Shown here in pieces: positions 1-6,866 of a stretch of 16,023 nucleotides of DNA. Position 1 is the stretch's first letter; each line of letters starts with the position of its first letter. The stretch comes from JANWJE01 sp044326545 (GTDB taxonomy: Bacteria; Chlamydiota; Chlamydiia; Chlamydiales; Parachlamydiaceae), in assembly GCA_044326545.1 (NCBI GenBank), contig JBIRBM010000035.1, forward strand, positions 1 through 16,023, given 5' to 3'. The position numbers and the translations under genes were made by a program. The notes below the pieces were generated by a model that was not told the origin of the DNA, ran no database searches, and was given only the letters and a program-made list of their open reading frames with translations.

Positions 1-150
1 CTGCATGTACTTGCTAAAACCGCCATTTTTGGCATCTTTTTTGTAAAATTTTTCGACCGTATGCACGCATACGCTCTCAACATTTTCAAAACAATCTGCT
101 CAAAAAGGGCAATTTTTTCAAGCAAAGCAAGTTTCCGAAGAAGTCTAATC
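1..150. repeat. Truncated copy of a MITE-like intergenic repeat (family R1, copy A)
   Basis: Positions 11-150 align with 2469-2608 over about 140 bases with only one or two small gaps and roughly 70% identity; the shared blocks include GCCATTTTTGGCATCTTT, CAATCTGCTCAAAAA and AAAGCAAGTTTCC. The right end (about 125-150) matches, in inverted orientation, the left terminal repeat of the full copy at 2443-2606, so this is the same element with its left end outside the window. It contains two small inverted repeats: GCCA-TTTT-TGGC at 22-33 and CGTATGC-AC-GCATACG at 58-73. The rest of the gap, 151-245, lies downstream of rlmN; I see only a weak 4-bp stem (CTTG/CAAG near 230) that might help end rlmN transcription. 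Confidence 0.7.
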
Positions 151-245
151 TATCAATGGCGACGCTTTGCGTTGTCTAAATTCTCACTTTGAACTTGTAT
201 GAGTCGATGTTTAAACAAGCGATAATAAACTTGGCCTCAAGGGTC

Positions 246-1367
246 TTAAGACGACTGGAAGCAATTGTCCTTTTGAGACAGTTTCTCATCTTTTAAAATT
301 GTCAACGAAGACATTTTCGAAGAGGAATGCACCTCCATTTTTTCCTGCAATGCGAGTTGTCCGCAGGCTGCGGCAATATCATCTCCCTTGGTATAACGAC
401 AGGTATTCACAATATGAGACCCAAATAACACACTACGGAAATTCTTAATCGCCTTTTTTTCGGGACGTTTTAATTTTATTCCGGGGACGGGGTTATAAGG
501 GATAAGATTCACTGTACATTGCTTTCCTTTTAAAAGATGAGCTAATTCCAAGGCGTGATCCGGGTGATCATTGATCCCTGCTAATAACGTATATTCATAG
601 GTAATATCACGCTTGGTTTTCTGGGAATACTCATCCATTGCCCCTAAAATTTCTTCTAAAGGATATTTCCTAGCATATGGAATAATTTTTTTACGAATAT
701 GTTGATTCGGGGCATGCAAAGAGAGGACAAGGTTAACTTTCAACCCTTCAAGAGCCATTCTGCGGATCCCTTCGACTATTCCAACCGTTGAAAGGGTAAT
801 GCGCCGTTGCGAAATATTTAAAAAATCTGGATGACTTAACATATTGATTGATTTAACCACCGACTCATAATTTTTAAGCGGCTCTCCCATCCCCATAAAA
901 ACCACATGAGACACTCTTTCCCCCTTAGGGGCTAGCCAGTGATTAATTTGCAACACTTGCTCAACAATCTCAGCCGGCCTTAAATTGCGAAAAAACCCTT
1001 GCTGGCCAGAGGCGCAAAATGCACATTTAGCTGGACAGCCAACTTGAGACGAAACACAAACAGTTCGACGAGGTCCTGAACAAATCAAAACAGACTCAAC
1101 TAATTGACCATCACGAAGCCTCCAAAGGAATTTGAATGTTTCTAGATCATGAGATTCCGTTACCCGAACTTTTTCTAATACAGGAAAACGAATATGAGAG
1201 GCGAGCTTTTCTCTCAAGTCCTTACTCAAATTAGACATGTCATCCCACGACATTATCCCCTTCTTATAGATCCAATCTAAGATTTGCTTTGCGTGAAATT
1301 CTTTCTCACCTAGCTCTTTTAGCCACTCCATTAATTCTTTGTGATTCAAATCAGTAAAATCAAACAT
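246..1367 (-). CDS. rlmN: Dual-specificity RNA methyltransferase RlmN (radical SAM)
   Basis: Cytoplasmic radical-SAM enzyme that methylates C2 of A2503 in 23S rRNA and, in many bacteria, A37 of some tRNAs, supporting translational accuracy. The 373-residue product has the full family pattern: an N-terminal helical domain (about 1-90), the 4Fe-4S cluster cysteines C111, C115 and C118 in CPAKCAFC, the SAM-contacting GMGEP at 159-163, and the two methyl-transfer cysteines C104 (in CVSSQVGC) and C335 (in DDIAAACGQL), which correspond to C118 and C355 of the E. coli enzyme. After residue 340 there is a short Ser/Lys-rich tail that is not needed for catalysis in relatives. The ATG at 1367 is the natural family start, though no strong Shine-Dalgarno precedes it. 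It lies 205 bases downstream of the same-strand glycosyltransferase gene, with a palindromic element between them, so a shared transcript is doubtful. Confidence 0.97.
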   Translation of the reverse strand: MFDFTDLNHKELMEWLKELGEKEFHAKQILDWIYKKGIMSWDDMSNLSKDLREKLASHIRFPVLEKVRVTESHDLETFKFLWRLRDGQLVESVLICSGPRRTVCVSSQVGCPAKCAFCASGQQGFFRNLRPAEIVEQVLQINHWLAPKGERVSHVVFMGMGEPLKNYESVVKSINMLSHPDFLNISQRRITLSTVGIVEGIRRMALEGLKVNLVLSLHAPNQHIRKKIIPYARKYPLEEILGAMDEYSQKTKRDITYEYTLLAGINDHPDHALELAHLLKGKQCTVNLIPYNPVPGIKLKRPEKKAIKNFRSVLFGSHIVNTCRYTKGDDIAAACGQLALQEKMEVHSSSKMSSLTILKDEKLSQKDNCFQSS

Positions 1368-1450
1368 AAACCCAAATTTGTAATATTTTTAGCAGATGAT
1401 ATCATATCTAAAAATATATTTCTACTTGAAATTGTTTTTATTAAATTACT

Positions 1451-1566
1451 TAGGGCGAGTCATCAATTGATAATAACCCTTTATTCAAGTTCTTTCCAAA
1501 CGGGTGGTCACATCGCTTGAGAAATCATCTTCAATAGAGGCGATTAGCAATTGATGGCACGCCCTA
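1451..1566. mobile_element. 116-bp TA-flanked palindromic element (MITE-like)
   Basis: The two ends are inverted copies: reading inward, the left end gives TAGGGCGAGTCATCAATTG and the right end TAGGGCGTGCCATCAATTG, and the match continues through TAAT, CC and ATT-AAG to about 40 bases per arm with a few mismatches and one gap. The outermost bases are TA on both sides, as expected for a TA target duplicated by Tc1/mariner or IS630-type transposition. There is no coding capacity. It sits 6 bases beyond the stop codon of the glycosyltransferase and 84 bases before rlmN, so a transcript could fold it into one long hairpin and it may act as a transcription barrier. The inverted repeat is seen directly; mobility is inferred. 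Confidence 0.72.
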
Positions 1567-1572
1567 ATCACT

Positions 1573-2397
1573 TTATCTTCTCTCTACAAATGCCATCTTT
1601 AAGCGCTTTAACAAAAGAGAGACAAAACGCTTGACATCTTTCTGCCTCATCAACCATTTGAGCAATGCCCACTTTCCAAAATAAGTGTAAATCGTTTGAG
1701 CTGTTTCCCAAAAATGTCGAATAACCATTGAACTTGTGACCCCCCTTAGATCAAAATCAACATAAGCACGCTTATGCGCAATGAAGCGAAGAGACCGGCT
1801 CAAACAAAAACGACAAAAAAAATCGAACCCTCCCCTCATTTCAAAATCGAGGCGGAAATCCCCCAGTACATCAAATACATTTTTTCGAAACCAACAAGCT
1901 TGCAAGCAGGTAGGCTGCTGCCCTCTTTTTAAAAGAGAGAAGCTTAAATAGCGAAAAAGAAATTTTCCCTCAGAACGTCCATCATGCAAAAGAGTAGCGC
2001 AATACACCAAGTCAGGCAATCTCTCTTGTAAAGCAAGGCTCATCATTTGCTCAAGAGTCCGCGAAAAAATATAAGCATCTCCGGGAAACAACATATTGAT
2101 ATATTGTCCTTTAGCTAAAGCGATTCCCTGATTGAGGATGGCATAAACATTGTAAGTCAAGGCCGAACAAAGGCGAATCGATGGATGGTAGCCGTGTAAA
2201 ATCTCTAACGTTCGGTCTGTTGACCCTCCATCAATGATTAAGATCTCATAACAAGGGTAGTCCTGAGCGATAATGCTATCTAATGTGTATGGAAGAATTT
2301 GCGAACAATTAAACGTCGGAATTAAAATTGTAACAAAAGGAAAAGACTCTTCATCTTCAGGTACTCTAACCATGAAATCAGAAATCAAAAAATTCAT
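1573..2397 (-). CDS. Family 2 (GT-A fold) glycosyltransferase
   Basis: Probable sugar transferase that moves a nucleotide-activated sugar onto a surface glycan or lipid; the acceptor cannot be told from sequence. The 274-residue product opens with the GT2 strand-loop FVTILIPTFN (21-30), followed by EILIIDGGSTDRT (51-63), the nucleotide-binding signature. The segment from about 83 to 109 (NVYAILNQGIALAKGQY, then FPGDAY) matches the WcaE-like pattern YDAMNKGI..A.G....N.GD, so the metal-binding acidic residue is probably D107. The Asp usually found in YDAMN is replaced here (YAILN). The C-terminal half has no clear membrane helix, so the enzyme is probably peripheral. No good ribosome-binding site precedes the ATG at 2397; M9 (2373) is an alternative start. 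The gene lies between two R1 repeats and abuts the palindrome at 1451-1566, a setting that fits an accessory surface-glycan gene. Confidence 0.85.
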   Translation of the reverse strand: MNFLISDFMVRVPEDEESFPFVTILIPTFNCSQILPYTLDSIIAQDYPCYEILIIDGGSTDRTLEILHGYHPSIRLCSALTYNVYAILNQGIALAKGQYINMLFPGDAYIFSRTLEQMMSLALQERLPDLVYCATLLHDGRSEGKFLFRYLSFSLLKRGQQPTCLQACWFRKNVFDVLGDFRLDFEMRGGFDFFCRFCLSRSLRFIAHKRAYVDFDLRGVTSSMVIRHFWETAQTIYTYFGKWALLKWLMRQKDVKRFVSLLLKRLKMAFVERR

Positions 2398-2442
2398 TGT
2401 TTATCCGATTAATCGCCTTGAGAAGTTGCCTTAAAACTCAAT

Positions 2443-2606
2443 TAGACTTCTTTCGAAACCTCATTTGGTTGATAAAATTGCCATTTTTGGCATCTTTATT
2501 ATCCATTTTTTTGAGCATATGTTCACATATCCTCTCAAAATATGCCAATCAATCTGCTCAAAAATCATCAATTTTGTCAACTAAAGCAAGTTTCCAAAGA
2601 AATCTA
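2443..2606. mobile_element. MITE-like element with 24-bp terminal inverted repeats (family R1, copy B)
   Basis: The left end (2443-2466) and the reverse complement of the right end (2583-2606) agree at 19 of 24 bases, around the shared core TTCTTT-GAAAC. The interior repeats positions 11-150 in direct orientation. Inside are GCCA-TTTT-TGGC (2480-2491) and ATATGT-TC-ACATAT (2517-2530), both preserved as inverted repeats in copy A. The element occupies most of the gap between the glycosyltransferase start and glyQS. A rightward reading frame from 2397 to 2645 (82 codons) runs across it but looks like a by-product, because the same frame in copy A is interrupted by a stop. No target duplication is clear. 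Confidence 0.7.
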
Positions 2607-2769
2607 TTGCAAAAAACCGCAAATATCGAGAAGCAGCAGAACTGAAGAGATGGCGAAAATCACAATGATTTTTCTATTTTCTCTTAATCCATGATGAGCT
2701 ATTGTTTTTCCTGCATACACTACTTCTTAGAACAGGTTTTTAAAAGGTTATGCAATCGATCAAGAGGGT

Positions 2770-2862
2770 TTTAAACGAACACACGTTTAAACTTACCTGA
2801 AAGACAAAGAGAGCGATTCGCAGTCAAGTGAAAGCTCTCTTGGTGCCTCAGGTGAGTTTAAA
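2770..2862 (+). promoter_or_regulatory. Structured leader of glyQS: long hairpin with an overlapping alternative hairpin
   Basis: The stretch 2786-2814 can pair with 2834-2862 (24 of 29 pairs plus one wobble, 19-base loop); its strong blocks are TTTAAACT, ACCTGA and AAGAGAGC. A second, perfect 8-bp hairpin TTTAAACG-aacaca-CGTTTAAA (2770-2777 with 2784-2791) uses part of the same bases, so the two cannot form together. The long stem ends 20 bases before the glyQS ATG and is not followed by a T-run, so it is not a terminator. Part of its right arm recurs at 6747-6766 (18 of 20 bases). It is therefore either a regulatory leader or another dispersed palindromic element; the sequence alone does not decide. 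In the rest of 2607-2881 I see no clear promoter. Confidence 0.5.
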
Positions 2863-2881
2863 ATAAAACAGGATATGAGAC

Positions 2882-5800
2882 ATGGTCACGTTTCAAGAAT
2901 TTCTTTCCCGCCTCACCACTTTCTGGGAAAAACAAGGATGCATTATTCACCAAGGATATGACCTAGAAGTGGGTGCCGGGACTTTTAATCCTGCAACCTT
3001 TCTTCGCTGTTTAGGACCTGAACCTTACCGCGCTGCCTACATCGAACCGTGCCGCCGCCCAACCGATGGACGTTATGGGACAAACCCTAATCGCCTGCAA
3101 CATTATTTTCAATACCAAGTGATTTTAAAACCCTCTCCCGAGAATATTCAAGACCTTTATTTAGAATCACTAGAGGCATTGGGTTTTAATCTAAAAGAAC
3201 ATGATATCCGTTTCGTTCACGACGACTGGGAATCCCCCACCTTAGGGGCGTGGGGGCTTGGATGGGAAGTGTGGATGGATGGAATGGAGATTACACAATT
3301 TACCTATTTTCAGGCAGTGGGTGGAGTCGAATTGAGACCCATCACAGGTGAAATCACGTATGGAATTGAAAGACTTGCCATGTATCTGCAAAAAGTCAAT
3401 AACATCTTCGACCTACAGTGGAATCATGATTTGAAATACGGCGATATCTACCATCGCAATGAAGTAGAATGGAGCCATTATAATTTTGAGAAAGCAACAA
3501 CAAGCATGTGGCAGCGTCATTTTGAAGATTATGAAAAAGAAGCCAAACAGCTCATTGAAGCTCAGCTGCCTATTCCGGCCTACGATTTTGTGATGAAAGC
3601 TTCTCACGCATTCAATCTTCTTGATGCTCGCGGCGCAATTTCCGTCACAGAACGGACAGGTTATATTACACGTATTCGCGATTTAGCCCGCCAAATAGCA
3701 GAAACCTATATTGCAAGCCGCCAAAGCCAAGGATTTCCTCTTTTGGAACGATTTCAATCAATTCCAACAGAATCGTTTTGCCAAAAAAGAGAAAATCTTG
3801 ACATCCCCCAAGAACTTCTTACGATCGATCCAAATCACAAGGAAGACTTTGTTTTGGAAATTGGATCGGCTGAACTGCCCGCTCCCTTTGTCTCAATTGG
3901 AAGCCAAAATTTAGAAAAACAGATGCGGTTGTTACTAGAAAAAGAAGAGATTAAATTTGACCGTCTCACTCTTTACTCGACTCCCCGACGTCTAACTGTT
4001 TATATCCATCAATTGGCTATGGGAAAACCCTCTCAAAGAACGGAGAAAAAAGGTCCTCCCCTTGAAAGTATTTATTCGACTGATGGTAGCCTGAAGCCTG
4101 CTGGCGAAGGATTTTTTCGTTCATTAAACATCTCTCCTCCACATCTTAAAGAGATTCAAGAGGGAAAAGCCCCCGGTATAGAAATCCGTTTGATCAAAGG
4201 AATTCCCTACTTATTCGGAACCCTTCATCAGGAAGCAAGAGCGACAGCCTCCATTTTGCAGCAACTTCTCCCCTCTGTCATATTAAACCTAGAATTTCCA
4301 AAAAAAATGCGTTGGGGTGATCTCGACATCACTTATGCCCGCCCGATTCACTGGATCCTCACCTTATTTGGACAAACTGTCATCCCGCTCGACGTCGGTC
4401 CAATCCAATCAGGCCGCACCACGTATGGACACCGCCAACTATCTTCCCATCCTATTTCATTACACCGTGCACAAGACTACCTTGAAACATTAACTCATCA
4501 CTTTGTAATGGCAGATCCAAAAGAAAGAGAGAAGAGCATTGAATCCCAACTGAATGCTCTTGAGAAAAAAGAGGGGATTCTCATTGTTGAGCGTGATCGA
4601 GTGATTCCTCAAGTTCTCAATCTTGTCGAATGGCCATACCTAACCATCGCCTCTTTTCGTAAAGAATTTCTTCGAGCGCCAAAAGAAGTCTTAATTTCAG
4701 AGATGGTTGAACATCAAAAATATTTTCCCGTCACCAATCAAGAGGGGGTGCTTGAAAACCTTTTTGTCATTACTGCGAACATTCCTCCAACAGATCAAAT
4801 TAGAGAAGGAAACCAGCGAGTCCTCTCTGCTCGTTTATCTGACGGCGTTTTCCTTTACGAGGAAGATTTAAAAATTCATTTAGAAGATTTGAATGAAAAA
4901 CTCAAGAAAGTGATCTTCCAAAAAGAATTAGGCACTGTTTACCAAAAAGTAGAACGGATAGGCAAACATGCAAGGATAATTCAAAAAATATTGAATATTA
5001 GCTCTTTACAAAAAATTGAGCGCGCTGCTATTCTGTCTAAATCTGATTTAGCTTCAAATATGGTCTACGAATTCCCTGAACTTCAAGGGGTGATGGGATC
5101 TTATTATGCTGCCGCGCAAAATGAAGATCCGGAAGTCGCAAGAGCGATCCATGAGCAATGGATGCCAATAAGAGAAAACGCCCCACTACCCGAAACTCCA
5201 ACGGGAACAATCATCAGCTTAGCAGATAAATTTGATAATTTAATCGGCTGCTTTACCCTTGGATTAAAACCCACTTCTTCGAGCGACCCTTATGCTTTAC
5301 GTCGTCAAGTCATCGGAATTATTAAGATCTTGATCGAAGGGAAATATCAATTGCCTTTAAGAGAATGCTTAACCCTCTGCGCTTCACATTTCCCCTCCAC
5401 TGTGGGGCTAAATAAAGATGACATTGTCAACGAAATTTTACTCTTTATCCTCAACCGAATCAAAACAGTTTTACAGGACTACTCATTTGATAAAGACGAA
5501 ATAGAGGCAACTCTAGCTTTTGGTTCCGATGACATTTATGACGCCTTTTGTAGAATTAAAGCTCTTCACGAATTTCGCAGAGAAGAGAAACAGAAATTCA
5601 ATTCTTTATATGAAGTATACAAAAGAGCGAAGGGACAACTCGCAGAGCATCAAACGACAGACGTTAACGAAGAGAAGCTTGTTGAATCGGCAGAGCAAAA
5701 ACTCTATATGTCGTTAGAGCAGCTCCAAGTGCCTTTTAAAGAATCTTTAGCGACACGGGATTACAATAAAGCTTATCGCTTGATAGCGACAATTCAAATT

Positions 5801-5941
5801 CCGTTAGCAGATTTATTTGAAAACGTTAAAATATTAGCCGATGATCCGGTGATGAGAAAAAATCGGTTATCAATTTTGAGAAGAGTCTTTAATCTTTTTG
5901 GAGGAGTGTTAGATTTTAGTAAAATCCAAGAAAAAACATAA
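2882..5941 (+). CDS. glyQS: Fused glycyl-tRNA synthetase (alpha + beta chains)
   Basis: Charges tRNA-Gly with glycine in the cytoplasm. Most bacteria with this enzyme type have separate alpha (GlyQ) and beta (GlyS) chains; here both lie in one 1019-residue chain, as is typical of Chlamydiae. The alpha part (about 1-290) carries the class II catalytic site, with GAGTFNPATFLRCLGPEPYR at 31-50 and the block around 59-80 (RPTDGRYGTNPNRLQHYFQ). The beta part begins near residue 322 (FVLEIGSAELPAPF) and contains an HD-like region near 773-805, ending in KPTSSSDPYALRRQ, and a C-terminal anticodon-binding domain with the usual end near 980-1013 (FENVKILADDPVMRKNRL). No frameshift is seen. The ATG at 2882 matches the family start; an AGGA about 8 bases upstream is a plausible ribosome-binding site. 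Carbonic anhydrase follows after 10 bases, so the two are probably co-transcribed. Confidence 0.98.
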   Translation: MVTFQEFLSRLTTFWEKQGCIIHQGYDLEVGAGTFNPATFLRCLGPEPYRAAYIEPCRRPTDGRYGTNPNRLQHYFQYQVILKPSPENIQDLYLESLEALGFNLKEHDIRFVHDDWESPTLGAWGLGWEVWMDGMEITQFTYFQAVGGVELRPITGEITYGIERLAMYLQKVNNIFDLQWNHDLKYGDIYHRNEVEWSHYNFEKATTSMWQRHFEDYEKEAKQLIEAQLPIPAYDFVMKASHAFNLLDARGAISVTERTGYITRIRDLARQIAETYIASRQSQGFPLLERFQSIPTESFCQKRENLDIPQELLTIDPNHKEDFVLEIGSAELPAPFVSIGSQNLEKQMRLLLEKEEIKFDRLTLYSTPRRLTVYIHQLAMGKPSQRTEKKGPPLESIYSTDGSLKPAGEGFFRSLNISPPHLKEIQEGKAPGIEIRLIKGIPYLFGTLHQEARATASILQQLLPSVILNLEFPKKMRWGDLDITYARPIHWILTLFGQTVIPLDVGPIQSGRTTYGHRQLSSHPISLHRAQDYLETLTHHFVMADPKEREKSIESQLNALEKKEGILIVERDRVIPQVLNLVEWPYLTIASFRKEFLRAPKEVLISEMVEHQKYFPVTNQEGVLENLFVITANIPPTDQIREGNQRVLSARLSDGVFLYEEDLKIHLEDLNEKLKKVIFQKELGTVYQKVERIGKHARIIQKILNISSLQKIERAAILSKSDLASNMVYEFPELQGVMGSYYAAAQNEDPEVARAIHEQWMPIRENAPLPETPTGTIISLADKFDNLIGCFTLGLKPTSSSDPYALRRQVIGIIKILIEGKYQLPLRECLTLCASHFPSTVGLNKDDIVNEILLFILNRIKTVLQDYSFDKDEIEATLAFGSDDIYDAFCRIKALHEFRREEKQKFNSLYEVYKRAKGQLAEHQTTDVNEEKLVESAEQKLYMSLEQLQVPFKESLATRDYNKAYRLIATIQIPLADLFENVKILADDPVMRKNRLSILRRVFNLFGGVLDFSKIQEKT

Positions 5942-5951
5942 AGAACAATGC

Positions 5952-6608
5952 ATGAAGAAATTGATTCAAGGGATTGTTGATTTTAGAAATAATTTAACAG
6001 AAGAGAGACGCACCCTCTTTGCACAACTTGCTCTTGGGCAAAAACCCGATGCTCTTTTTATTGCCTGCTCTGATAGCCGGGTTGTTCCCAATCTTTTTGC
6101 GTCAACAAATCCGGGAGATCTTTTTGTGTTACGAAATATTGGAAATTTGATTCCTTCACTCTCTTGCACGGCTCATGACAATAGTGTGGGGGCTGTACTC
6201 GAGTTTTCTGTATTCAATTTAAATGTTTCCGATATTATTATTTGCGGGCATTCCGAATGTGGTGCCATGCAAGCACTTGCCAGCGGGATTGATTTTGGAT
6301 CATCCTCTCACCTTAATTCTTGGCTAAAAAATGGAAAAATATCACTCGATAGAGTTAAAGATGGATTTACTTTTAATCCGGAATTGTCTTTCGACAACCA
6401 ACTCTCTCAAGTCAATGTGCTTCAGCAAATGGAGAATCTTCATACTTATCCATTTATTGCTGATCGACTTAAAAAAAAGCAGCTCAGAATCCACGGATGG
6501 TGGTTTGATATCGCGCAAGCTGATGTCTATTGCTATGAACCAAACATTCATCAATTCGTTCTTATTGATGCGATTGAAGGACAACTTATCATTGATAGGA
6601 TGAAATAA
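5952..6608 (+). CDS. Beta-class carbonic anhydrase
   Basis: Zinc enzyme that interconverts CO2 and bicarbonate, supplying bicarbonate to carboxylases or helping pH balance. The 218-residue product has all the catalytic residues of the beta class: C39, D41 and R43 in ACSDSRV, and H100 and C103 in CGHSECGAM, giving the Cys-His-Cys zinc site and the Asp-Arg dyad. The length is normal and there is no signal peptide, so it is cytoplasmic. It starts 10 bases after glyQS, probably as the second gene of that transcript, and a strong intrinsic terminator follows its stop codon. Its ribosome-binding site is weak (AAAGAA), which fits translation following from glyQS. It could be named can or cynT, but the sequence does not separate these. 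Confidence 0.95.
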   Translation: MKKLIQGIVDFRNNLTEERRTLFAQLALGQKPDALFIACSDSRVVPNLFASTNPGDLFVLRNIGNLIPSLSCTAHDNSVGAVLEFSVFNLNVSDIIICGHSECGAMQALASGIDFGSSSHLNSWLKNGKISLDRVKDGFTFNPELSFDNQLSQVNVLQQMENLHTYPFIADRLKKKQLRIHGWWFDIAQADVYCYEPNIHQFVLIDAIEGQLIIDRMK

Positions 6609-6615
6609 ACGAGAT

Positions 6616-6640
6616 GGAAGGACGACACCTTCTTTTTTTT
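6616..6640 (+). terminator. Intrinsic terminator of the glyQS-carbonic anhydrase unit
   Basis: GAAGG (6617-6621) and CCTTC (6628-6632) form a 5-bp stem, extendable by a G-T wobble, around the loop ACGACA. Eight T residues (6633-6640) follow directly. It begins 8 bases after the carbonic anhydrase stop codon. Confidence 0.75.
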
Positions 6641-6642
6641 AA

Positions 6643-6784
6643 AGTCACGAAACACGTTTACTTCCGTAAAGATTCATTTTTTTCTCCCTCCAAAAAATCA
6701 CGATACACACCAGAGTAGCCTTCCGCTTTAGCCCAAATGGCACTCGTGGTGCGTAAGGTGAGTTTATGACCAACACACCTTTTT
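6643..6784 (+). repeat. Intergenic stretch sharing end sequences with the glyQS leader
   Basis: Two short blocks recur from the glyQS leader: ACACGTTT near the left end (about 6652-6659, compare 2781-2788) and TGGTGCGTAAGGTGAGTTTA at 6747-6766 (18 of 20 bases match 2841-2860). The order and orientation are the same, but here the ends are about 100 bases apart instead of 50 and the long stem is degraded. A separate stem, AAGGTG (6755-6760) with CACCTT (6776-6781), is followed by a few T residues and could be a weak terminator. From 6785 to 6866 I see AT-rich DNA, presumably holding the promoter of the next gene, but no box I can defend. Confidence 0.4.
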
Positions 6785-6866
6785 CATGAATCTAACGCTA
6801 AATTAATCAAATCTTAATAGATTTCTTAGACAATTTAGCCAATTTTAATCGCATTCAATATTTTTC

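Noticed and set aside
2397..2645. 82-codon rightward reading frame, with a hydrophobic stretch, overlapping the glycosyltransferase start by one base
   Set aside because: It runs through the R1 repeat; the equivalent frame in copy A has an in-frame stop, and no ribosome-binding site precedes it. The partial protein similarity between the copies follows from the DNA repeat.
4004..4018. CCATCAATTGGC inside glyQS resembling the ends of the 1451-1566 element
   Set aside because: A short match within a conserved coding region, without the GGGCG end; chance.
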